20,706 bases of DNA, from NCBI GenBank assembly GCA_000482145.1, contig AUXH01000342.1:1-20706 (forward strand), read 5' to 3'. Within the stretch, counting starts at the first letter, position 1. Every line of letters begins with the position of its first letter. Positions 1 to 6,997 of the stretch are shown piece after piece. Made by a program: the position numbers and the translations under genes. The stretch is from Strigomonas culicis. Its lineage: Eukaryota > Euglenozoa > Kinetoplastea > Trypanosomatida > Trypanosomatidae. The notes beneath the pieces were generated by a model. That model made no database searches. It was not told the DNA's origin and saw only the letters and a program-made list of their open reading frames with translations.

Positions 1-395
1 CCCGCTGTGCGGCGCCGCTCGTGGACCCCGACGGGGCCGGTGGCCTGGTGGATCGCGAAGCACAGCTCCGCGACTTGGAAGGAGGTCTCCGTCGAGCGAC
101 TGCGCGGGACGCGGCGCACGACGCGCAGCAGGTCGGCCGCGCCCTCGGGGCAGCCGTCCGCGCCGAGCCGGTCCAGCAGCCGCCGCAGGCCGTCGCCCTC
201 GATCGTCAGGTCCTCCTGTGGCTCCGGCTGCGCACCGTCGACAGGGGGCGCGGACGGCGGCTCCGCGCGGTCCACAAAGTGCGACTGGAAGAATTGACGT
301 GCGTTGGCATCGGATGGAATAATCTCAATCAGCCGCGCCAGTGCCGGGAAGAGCTGCTCGCGGTCGCGCTTGCGCTTCGCCTCGTGTCGTTTCAT
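1..395 (-). CDS. Hypothetical protein, N-terminal part only (runs off the left edge)
   Basis: This is a minus-strand frame that opens at the ATG at 395-393 and stays open to base 1, so the C-terminus lies outside the window. An in-frame TAG six codons upstream makes this ATG the first possible start. About 131 residues are visible. The start is strongly basic (MKRHEAKRKRDRE), followed by a helical, hydrophobic stretch (LFPALARLIEIIPSDANARQFFQSHF), then a Pro/Ala/Glu-rich linker and a second helical segment (DGLRRLLDRLGADG...). Codons are strongly G/C-ending, like the J-domain gene and unlike the spacers, which supports real coding. I do not recognise a family. The basic N-terminus could be a nuclear or RNA-binding signal, but that is only a guess. 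It is the last gene of the leftward unit in this window. Confidence 0.75.
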   Translation of the reverse strand, partial: MKRHEAKRKRDREQLFPALARLIEIIPSDANARQFFQSHFVDRAEPPSAPPVDGAQPEPQEDLTIEGDGLRRLLDRLGADGCPEGAADLLRVVRRVPRSRSTETSFQVAELCFAIHQATGPVGVHERRRTA

Positions 396-793
396 GGTCG
401 GCACGTACGCCTAATATGCTTTCTATCTATCGCGTTCAGCACACCACTCCTCCAAACACATGAACGACAAAGCAGAGCGAGGGAGCGAAGAGTAAAGAAA
501 AAGAATTGGAGGAACGCGTAAAGAGTTTGGCACCATAGAACACAAAAAGGGGAAAAAAGGCGGCTGATCATACTGAAAGTGCCGCTGTGCTCACGATCCA
601 AATGGAGTTGTATCTTAACGTCTTTTTTTTTTCTTTCTCGCTATATAAATGTGGCAATAGACAAATTCACACTTGTGACAGTATTATCTTGAAAGTATCG
701 ACCGACTGCAATAATAATGATGAGCCCTTGATGCGCCCAACGCTACTGTACACGCCTATCTGCATTCGTACGGACGGACTGGCCGTGGTGGAC
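396..793. other. Intergenic spacer, ankyrin gene to left-edge gene
   Basis: This spacer holds the 3' UTR of the ankyrin gene and the 5' UTR of the left-edge gene. It contains a purine-rich plus-strand tract (about 475-514) and a T-run at 623-634. I see no convincing gene; the short open frames across it have no family resemblance. Confidence 0.7.
450..514 (-). promoter_or_regulatory. Predicted spliced-leader trans-splice region of the left-edge gene
   Basis: On the minus strand 514-475 is pyrimidine-rich. The first AG downstream is at 451-450, which would leave a 5' UTR of about 54 nt before the ATG at 395. This follows the usual trypanosomatid rule (pyrimidine tract, then first AG); the exact site is inferred. 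Confidence 0.45.
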
Positions 794-1633
794 CTAGACC
801 TCCCAGAACTGCTTTCCCTCCTTGTTGCGCAGCTCTCGGTCCGCCTCATGCCGGATCAGGTAGCGTCCGATCTCCTCATTGTTCTCCATGGAGGCGTAGA
901 AGAGAGCGGAGTCGCCGCGGTAGTCCTGCAAGTCCATCCACTGCCGGTGGGCGGCCCTCGCCTTGCCGCACCGCCGCTCGCTCGTCTCCACAAGCAGCTC
1001 CACCAGGTTGGTGTTGCCGCGGCTGACGGCGCGGTGCAGCGCGGACTGGCCGCGGTTGTTCGGCAGCGTCAGGTCGGCGCCCTTCGCCAGCAGCAGCCGC
1101 ACGAGGCCCTCGTGCCCGCGGGACACCGCGGCAAGCAGGGGTGTGGTGCCGATGTTATCTCTCCCGTCCAGCAGCGCCTGCAGGGCCGGCACCTCCGCCG
1201 TGGCGGCCGCAGCGGCCTCTGCCGTGGCGCCAGCGTCGCGTGCGCTCTCCCGCGGCGGTCGGTGCGCCGCGGCGCTGTGGCGGAACGACTCGTGCACCTG
1301 CACGCAGCGGTCCATCAAGTCGAGGACAAAGCCGTCCGGTGCGCCCACCAGACAGGCCGACAGGAAGGGCGTCACCCCTTCGTTGTCCTCCGTCCACACC
1401 GGCGCGTCGTGGGGCGGCAGCATCAGCGTCGTCGCCAGCTCGTAGTTGCGCATCGCGACGGCCCAGTGGAAGGCGGTGCGGCCATCGCCGTCCTTGTACC
1501 CCCACACGCCCTGCATGTACGGGTCCTCCTCGTCGTCGTGCCCAGCGCTCAGACCCACCAGCTCGCGGAGCCGTGCGAGTAGCGGCTCCAGGCTTGCCCC
1601 TTTGCAGAGCTCCGACAAGTGTCTGTCACCCAT
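794..1633 (-). CDS. Ankyrin-repeat protein, Nas6/gankyrin (PSMD10)-like
   Basis: The protein has 279 aa and about five ankyrin repeats. Repeat-like blocks lie at residues 49-79 (DGRTAFHWAVAMRNYELATTL), 85-115, 158-187 (IGTTPLLAAVSRGHEGLVRLL), 193-220 (RGQSALHRAVSRGNTNLVELL) and 237-265 (YRGDSALFYASMENNEEIGRYL). The TPLxxAxxxGHxxLVxLLLxxGAD consensus is clear in the third. The tail resembles the last repeat of Nas6/PSMD10, an assembly chaperone of the 26S proteasome regulatory particle, and the size is close to that family. The similarity is to a whole repeat class, however, so the proteasome role is only a candidate. Residues about 117-150 form an Ala/Arg-rich insertion between repeats. The gene lies between PDEA (upstream) and the left-edge gene. 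The start is the first ATG after the predicted splice sites. Confidence 0.88.
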   Translation of the reverse strand: MGDRHLSELCKGASLEPLLARLRELVGLSAGHDDEEDPYMQGVWGYKDGDGRTAFHWAVAMRNYELATTLMLPPHDAPVWTEDNEGVTPFLSACLVGAPDGFVLDLMDRCVQVHESFRHSAAAHRPPRESARDAGATAEAAAAATAEVPALQALLDGRDNIGTTPLLAAVSRGHEGLVRLLLAKGADLTLPNNRGQSALHRAVSRGNTNLVELLVETSERRCGKARAAHRQWMDLQDYRGDSALFYASMENNEEIGRYLIRHEADRELRNKEGKQFWEV

Positions 1634-1660
1634 ACGGGAAGAATAAATCTACACACACAG

Positions 1661-1692
1661 TAGTGGTAGTAGTAGTAGTAATAATAATAATA
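1661..1692. repeat. Trinucleotide microsatellite (TAG)n(TAA)n
   Basis: A run of TAG/GTA units passes directly into TAA units. It lies just upstream of the ankyrin-gene start, inside its probable 5' UTR or between its two candidate splice acceptors. Confidence 0.9.
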
Positions 1693-1792
1693 ACGGGAAA
1701 CTATTTCTTCTACGATTCCCCGCGTTTTTTTCTTTCCTTTTTCGTCCTTTCAATGATACCCAAGAAAGGAACGGACGAAAATAAAGAACTGC

Positions 1793-1828
1793 CTACAAAG
1801 GAAAAAAAAAGGAGTAGAATGAAAAGAG
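1793..1828 (-). promoter_or_regulatory. Predicted trans-splice region of the ankyrin gene
   Basis: The minus strand has a strong pyrimidine tract (1828-1797, including a run of ten T) followed at once by AG at 1794-1793, giving a 5' UTR of about 160 nt. A second AG at 1650-1649, preceded by a TG repeat, would leave only about 15 nt. The first is favoured by tract quality. Confidence 0.5.
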
Positions 1829-2447
1829 TTTCCGTAGATGAGTATGAATACACTTGCAAAGCATGGCAATTCGCCTTCGCAATGACCGCGAGTTTTGTTG
1901 CCCTCCAAAACATTGCACCACATTTTTACCGTTGTGTTCTGCTATCTTATATATACAAAAAAAAAAAACGCGGCCGTGTTTTTCTACAAGAAGAAAAGCT
2001 ATCACTCTTCAATTTACATCTGAAAATGAACAACAATAAAAACAATACTGTAAAAAAAAAACCACAAAGGACATGTTTACATGGCATTATACCTCGCAGA
2101 AGGTAGGGTGAAAGAGAAAAAAATCGGTATTAACAGAAGAAAAGATTTTTTGGATTCCTTGTCATGGAAACCTATTACTCTTAGCTGCAAGTACCTTTGC
2201 ATCAAACCCCGTGAAAAAAAAAACAAAGAACGCAATGATGGTTTCTAAAAAATGCAAATATTTTTTAAAAAAGGGGGAAAAATAACGAAACTCTTGTACA
2301 CGAGGGTTCGAGAAAGCAAGTAAAGGCAAAAAGAAAAGAAATATGCATGAGAAAGAAAGAGTGAATACGTACATAGGATCCTGGGGAAAGAGTCTATATC
2401 GATGCAGTGGCTCTTTTTTTTTTTGCGTGTGTGTGTGTTGCCTTTCT

Positions 2448-4259
2448 TTACGAGTCATCATTCTGGGCCCAGTATGTTTTATTGCCTTCTGCGCAGTCAA
2501 CAGAAACACGCATATTTGGCAACAGCTCTGATATCTGCTCAAAAAAGGGGATCACGATGTAATTCATAAATGAGATTTGGCCCTTGGCGATGGCGGGCTG
2601 CGTGCGGTCCATGAACGGGCTACAGGCAAGACCGAGATTACGCTCTCGATCGCCTTGCTGGTAGAATTCATCTGAAATTTTGCCGCTCCAGCGGAGATAG
2701 ATTTCCTGCGGACGGCCGCAGTTGGAGATATCCGCCATTTTGAGCGCCATCGCCAGTGCGAGTATCTTGTCATCCTTTTGCAGAAAGTCCGCGCGCTCTT
2801 GCAGCCGCGTCTTCATCATGGCGACGTACTTGCCGTGGAGACCCATGTCCGTCGCGAGCACCATCTCCACCACCACCTCCCGCACCTCGCGCCATTGATC
2901 CTCGCTGAGAGAGGCAAGAATGTTGAACGCTGGGTTCTTGATGAGTTCGAAAACGCTGCTCACGTGCAGGTTTTCAAGAACACTACGGTCGTTGTAGAGC
3001 GTGGCCAGGTGGCTCCGCGTCTTGATGTGAAAGTTATTGTTGATACCGGGGTGGTCAAAGTCGTGGATCGCGGCCGAGAAGAGCGCCGACAGAATCATCT
3101 TGTCCGAGAGCTGGCAGCGCTCGATGAGGCCGCCCTTGGAAAGGATGTAGTGCGTGACATGCAGTACATCCGCGGCGTGCATCGAATTGTGGTACGGATT
3201 GCCGTGGTAACCTGCCTCTACTGCACTCACCCAGTTCAGTGCAACTTGCTCGTCTATGTTAAACTTTTTGAACAGGTCGTACTTCCAAAAAAGGGCGTAG
3301 AAGGTCACGAAAAGGGCGCCGCCTTTTTCCTGGAATGGGAGCGACGCGTGGTCGTCCCCGTTGAGCGCGGCTTGGACGGAGAACACGTTGAAGTCCCAAT
3401 CATCTATCTTGTCCAATGCCATCAAGATGGTCCCGTAGAGGGGGTCCAGTATGTACCGGTCCCGCATATCTTGCATCTCCAGGACCGTGAAAGGCTTTAC
3501 CACCTTGTGTATCACGGACATGTCGTCGTAGCCCTCGCTGTCCAAGTTCACATACGTGCTCTTGATGAGCTGCAGAAGCAGCTTGTCGAACGGTTTGCAC
3601 GTCTTGTTGCGCAAAGGATTGATCAGCCTGCAGGGGTCCCGCTGCTTGTCCTTGACGCGCTGCCAAGGGTCCTCGACCCGATGGGCTAAGTCGTTGTTCT
3701 CCCTCTTCAGCTCCTCGAGGCGCTTGCGCGACGCGTCCTCCTGCTGCTTGTTGCGGGCAAGGTTCTCCTTCAACGCCTGCAGCTCATGCTCCAGGTTCTC
3801 GTTCTGATCCTCCAGTGTTTTGGCCTCCTCCTTGGCGGACAGCTCCTTTCCCTCAAACTCCTTGGGGTGTGACTGCATCTGATGGGAGAGCAGCATCTGA
3901 TCGTAGATGTAGGCTTCCATGTCCTCCACCGTTGGTGGCACGATCAGCGTCACCGTCCTGTTTGCTGGACTCGGGAACTGTACTAGAAGTGTGTCGGACG
4001 ACTTTGCCGTGATACGGCTTTCGTTGAAGACTCTAGACAAGAGAGAGAAGAGCACGTCCCACGAAGGGGCGTGTGCCCTTGCCTCGCTCAGCTCCGCCTC
4101 GGTGTACTCCTTCTTGTAAGAAGTTTCCTTGCCAGCGTCATAGGCGTAGAAGCCAAGTGTGGTACTATCTTCACCCATGCCGCACATGACAATCACATCA
4201 TCGTTGGTGGTGCACCACACACTGGCGAAGCAGTGCAGGCTATCTTGCATTGAACACAC
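2448..4259 (-). CDS. PDEA: Cyclic-nucleotide phosphodiesterase, PDEA type
   Basis: The protein has 603 aa, close to kinetoplastid PDEA. It should hydrolyse cAMP to 5'-AMP. The C-terminal class I PDE catalytic domain (about 250-590) carries the expected metal and catalytic residues: YHNSMHAADV (H357, H361), HDFDHPGINNN (H399, D400, H403), KMADISN (D510), and the invariant base-binding glutamine in GQISFMNYIV (Q561). There is no GAF domain and no transmembrane segment, as in PDEA and unlike PDEB. Residues 1-110 look like a small beta-rich head and 135-205 form a charged coiled coil (see findings). Two nearby ATGs (codons 1 and 4) are both possible starts. The PKA catalytic gene lies immediately upstream, so enzymes of the same pathway are neighbours. 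PDEA is a low-affinity, non-essential enzyme in other trypanosomatids; that is family knowledge and is not visible here. Confidence 0.95.
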   Translation of the reverse strand: MCSMQDSLHCFASVWCTTNDDVIVMCGMGEDSTTLGFYAYDAGKETSYKKEYTEAELSEARAHAPSWDVLFSLLSRVFNESRITAKSSDTLLVQFPSPANRTVTLIVPPTVEDMEAYIYDQMLLSHQMQSHPKEFEGKELSAKEEAKTLEDQNENLEHELQALKENLARNKQQEDASRKRLEELKRENNDLAHRVEDPWQRVKDKQRDPCRLINPLRNKTCKPFDKLLLQLIKSTYVNLDSEGYDDMSVIHKVVKPFTVLEMQDMRDRYILDPLYGTILMALDKIDDWDFNVFSVQAALNGDDHASLPFQEKGGALFVTFYALFWKYDLFKKFNIDEQVALNWVSAVEAGYHGNPYHNSMHAADVLHVTHYILSKGGLIERCQLSDKMILSALFSAAIHDFDHPGINNNFHIKTRSHLATLYNDRSVLENLHVSSVFELIKNPAFNILASLSEDQWREVREVVVEMVLATDMGLHGKYVAMMKTRLQERADFLQKDDKILALAMALKMADISNCGRPQEIYLRWSGKISDEFYQQGDRERNLGLACSPFMDRTQPAIAKGQISFMNYIVIPFFEQISELLPNMRVSVDCAEGNKTYWAQNDDS

Positions 4260-4371
4260 ACACGGAAAAAAGAGAAACAGCTACGAAAACCGCACGCTTT
4301 TTGACGATGAAACAATCAGTTATTGAAAAAAAAAAATGGTAATACTAGAAGTATATTTACCTATCTGAACT

Positions 4372-4403
4372 CTGCACGAGGACAGAAAAGAAAAAAAAAG
4401 AGC
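4372..4403 (-). promoter_or_regulatory. Predicted trans-splice region of PDEA
   Basis: The minus strand has a long C/T tract at 4403-4380 with the first AG at 4373-4372, giving a 5' UTR of about 112 nt. A nearer tract at about 4277-4264 has no AG between it and the ATG, so it cannot serve. This is one of the cleanest acceptor candidates in the window. Confidence 0.6.
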
Positions 4404-4820
4404 AATGAACGCGATCAAACAAGCAAACTACGTTTTTTAACAAAGCTACTGGAAAAGAAATAATAGAAGAAAGGAAAGAGGTAGGCAAAAGAACTTCAAG
4501 TGTGAGAATGGGGGTCATTTTTTTTTTGCTAAATGAATACGTATAACTCTTGGTATCCGTACGTGTTTAGTTGAAAAGAGAAGTGAGGTGCACCGACTTA
4601 TATATGAGTAAAAGTAGATTCATATTAATTTTCAACAGAACTATTCTTTACATGAATATTTCCGTATTTACAACTATGGCGCATTGTGACAGGCAAGTAG
4701 CATACACGCTACCACTGGCGTAACATCAATCACAAGAAAAACTGAAAAGAGAATCAAAAATTACAACGGTAATAATAAAAAAAAACAACCTGAAAGAAAC
4801 ACCTACATAATGAGTATTGG

Positions 4821-4821
<1 letters not shown>

Positions 4822-4864
<43 letters not shown>
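4822..4864. repeat. Microsatellite (TG)n followed by (AT)n
   Basis: An uninterrupted TG run (4822-4850) passes directly into an AT run (4851-4864). It sits in the probable 3' UTR or spacer downstream of the PKA gene. Confidence 0.95.
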
Positions 4865-4865
<1 letters not shown>

Positions 4866-5078
4866 GGTTTAAATAACCGCTTCTTTGTAAAAAGAACAAA
4901 TGCTGAACATAAAAAAAAAAGAGGGTGTATTTACATTATAATTAGTTACTTCAATAAATTACAGAAGAGAAAAGTTTAAAAAAAGTGTAAATGAGGATGT
5001 AAGTACATTTTGTGCTCTCACGATAATAGCAAGAAACGTTCTCTTGCTTGCTTGTTCACTACCATTTTCTTCTTCCTC

Positions 5079-5098
5079 TTTCTCTCTCTCTCTCTCTC
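5079..5098. repeat. (TC)n microsatellite
   Basis: This is a TCTCTC run within a pyrimidine-rich plus-strand stretch (5061-5098). On the transcribed minus strand it reads as purines, so it is not a splice tract for the genes here. Confidence 0.85.
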
Positions 5099-5630
5099 AT
5101 TATGTTTTGGTAAATGAAGAATAAAAACCTGACGTAGAGACTAAAACAAAAAAAGGGCGAAAGCAAAAAATAGAACACAGTTCTACGTGTAACGACGAGA
5201 CTCTATCGAGCCCCTTAGCATGTTTCTGTCCTCTTATTTACAATCATCTTTTCAATTCGTTTTTTTCGTTTTTCCCCTATTTTTTACCTTGTTTTATTGT
5301 TTTAGTTTGTTTTTGTTTTTTAGTTTGTTTGTTTTTTTACTTTTTCCTTCTTTTTACTAGTAGTGGAAGTCGCTCTGTACACAAGTGGGCTTTCGGTAAC
5401 CGCCAATTAGTACACCTTCTCAGGAAATGGTACACCTTCGTTTTGCAATAATGTAGAAAAACCTGGAAAGCGTGGCGAAGAAAGAGAATACAATAATTGA
5501 AAGGGCAACCTGACACTCACGTTCCATAGTGTCATTTAGTTTATACGTATAGGAAACAGAGATATGGAACACTCATGTAGAACACCACAGCTGGACGCCG
5601 AGCAATTATAAATGAGAAACGACTTGCCAT

Positions 5631-6629
5631 TTACTCCTGCGAAAATTGACCGTTGCAGAAGTTGGCAAACGCCTCTTGCTCGTTGGGCTTCAAGTGACGT
5701 AACGGGTTTCGGGGGCTCTCGGGATACTTGTCAAAGTAATGAGTGTCGCCCGCCTTGCGTACACGCACCGGAATGGGCGCAGGGATCTTGCGCTGCAGCA
5801 CCACGTTCCAGTCCACGCCGGCAAAGTACTTGTGGTTCTTGATGTCCTCTATGCCGCCCTTCAGCGCGCCGAGCCGTTTCGTGTGATCTAGAGTGAGCAG
5901 TCCACGAATGAGGTCCTTCGCCTTGAGGTCGACCCACCGTGGGAACTGCACGGTGCCGGCGAGAATCTTCTCGTAAATCTTCATCGGCGCCTCATCGAAG
6001 AAGGGCGGGTAGCCAACGATCATCTCATAGAGGAGGATGCCAAGCGCCCAGTAGTCCACCGCGCGGTTGTGGCCTTTGCTCTGGATGATCTCCGGTGCCA
6101 GGTACTCTGGGGTGCCGCAAAGGGTGAAGGTGCGGTCTGTGACGCGCTTCGCAAAGCCAAAGTCGGTCACCTTGACGTTACCATCGATATCTAGTAAAAG
6201 ATTCTCTGGTTTCAAATCACGATACACAATATCGCGACTGTGAAGATACTCAAAGGCAAGCAGTACCTCGGCAGCGTAAAACTTGGAGACATCGTTGGGG
6301 AACTTACCAGCCTTCCGCAAGTGTGAAAAGAGCTCACCACCGACCACATATTCCAACAAAATGTACAGTCGGTCTTCATCCATAAAGCCTTTGAGCATAT
6401 TCACAATAAAAGGATGCTGAATCTCTTGGAGAATGCCTGCCTCTTGAAGGACATGGTTCACCTGCTTCATACGAATGATTTCTTGCTTCTTCAAAATCTT
6501 GAGCGCACAGTACTTACCTGTGCCCTTGTGGCAGCAAAGACGAACGCGGCCAAAGGTTCCGGTGCCCAACGTCTCCCGCATGTCTAAGTCGGAAAGCTTC
6601 CAATTTGCAGCATCGGATTTTGTGATCAT
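5631..6629 (-). CDS. PKAC3: Protein kinase A catalytic subunit (AGC kinase)
   Basis: The protein has 332 aa, the normal length for a kinetoplastid PKA catalytic subunit, and phosphorylates Ser/Thr on protein substrates. Visible kinase motifs: glycine loop GTGTFG (22-27), VAIK-type lysine K44, alpha-C glutamate E63, catalytic loop YRDLKPEN (136-143), DFG (156-158), activation loop TFTLCGTPEYLAPE with T169 at the PKA T197 position, and the AGC C-terminal tail. The T-loop context and GGELF (residues 97-101) favour PKA over other AGC kinases. The tail ends FSQE, so the terminal Phe of the usual FxxF hydrophobic motif is replaced. Its position directly upstream of PDEA matches, from memory, the PKAC3-PDEA pair of T. 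brucei and Leishmania; the paralogue name rests on that context. Trypanosomatid PKA is reported to be insensitive to cAMP. Confidence 0.95.
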   Translation of the reverse strand: MITKSDAANWKLSDLDMRETLGTGTFGRVRLCCHKGTGKYCALKILKKQEIIRMKQVNHVLQEAGILQEIQHPFIVNMLKGFMDEDRLYILLEYVVGGELFSHLRKAGKFPNDVSKFYAAEVLLAFEYLHSRDIVYRDLKPENLLLDIDGNVKVTDFGFAKRVTDRTFTLCGTPEYLAPEIIQSKGHNRAVDYWALGILLYEMIVGYPPFFDEAPMKIYEKILAGTVQFPRWVDLKAKDLIRGLLTLDHTKRLGALKGGIEDIKNHKYFAGVDWNVVLQRKIPAPIPVRVRKAGDTHYFDKYPESPRNPLRHLKPNEQEAFANFCNGQFSQE

Positions 6630-6647
6630 GTCGTCTGATACTAGTAG

Positions 6648-6719
6648 CTAAAAGAGATAGTATATAAAAAATAGATGTATTTTTTTTTTTAGTAGCAAAT
6701 AAAAAAAAAGTGAAAAAAA
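6648..6719 (-). promoter_or_regulatory. Predicted trans-splice region of the PKA gene
   Basis: The minus strand carries a T-rich tract at 6719-6697 and a second short pyrimidine run just before AG at 6649-6648. There is no other AG between the main tract and this site. The resulting 5' UTR would be very short, about 18 nt. Confidence 0.5.
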
Positions 6720-6735
6720 CAAGGTGGAAATGCTT

Positions 6736-6765
6736 ATCTATATATATATATATGTATATATATAT
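6736..6765. repeat. AT-rich microsatellite
   Basis: Two (TA)n runs are interrupted by a single TG. It lies between VPS16 and the PKA gene. Confidence 0.85.
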
Positions 6766-6997
6766 TACAAAGACTAAAAGAAATACTCACAGCTAGGTGA
6801 ACGAAACACCGACGAAACTTAATTCAGAGATTATTAGAAAGGAAAGGAAAAAGACGAAGGAGCAGATGCAAAGTAATGATCAATGAGGTTGGTCACATAA
6901 AGGGAAGCAAAACAAAGACTAAAAGTGAAGACAGAAAAAGAACCATGTGAATTCGATATGTATGTTTAGAAAGAGAAAGACATGCAACAATAGAACG

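Larger units (their letters stand above)
1634..2447. other. Intergenic spacer between PDEA and the ankyrin gene
   Basis: This is an 814-nt AT-rich spacer holding the PDEA 3' UTR and the ankyrin-gene 5' UTR. It has many A and T homopolymer runs (for example 1958-1968 and 2411-2424) and a (TAG)n(TAA)n microsatellite at 1661-1692. No open frame in it resembles a protein, and no RNA gene is apparent. Confidence 0.75.
4260..5630. other. Long intergenic spacer between the PKA gene and PDEA
   Basis: This 1.37-kb spacer is very AT-rich, with no long open frame and no recognisable RNA gene. It should hold the PKA 3' UTR and the PDEA 5' UTR. It contains a TG/AT microsatellite (4822-4864), a TC repeat (5079-5098), a T/G-rich stretch at 5258-5350 that would be A/C-rich in the transcript, and a strong PDEA splice acceptor at its left end. 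Confidence 0.75.
6630..6997. other. Intergenic spacer between VPS16 and the PKA gene
   Basis: This 368-nt AT-rich spacer contains an AT microsatellite (6736-6765), T- and A-runs, and the candidate PKA splice acceptor. I see no gene in it. Confidence 0.75.

Noticed and set aside
21..521. 166-codon open frame on the plus strand at the left edge
   Set aside because: The minus-strand frame over 1-395 has a clean start, good codon use and matches the strand of all other protein genes.
587..1582. 331-codon open frame on the plus strand
   Set aside because: It overlaps the ankyrin gene in antisense and has no domain; the ankyrin repeats are on the minus strand.
2778..3689. 303-codon open frame on the plus strand
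   Set aside because: It is antisense to the PDEA catalytic domain; the His/Val-rich translation reflects complemented PDE codons.
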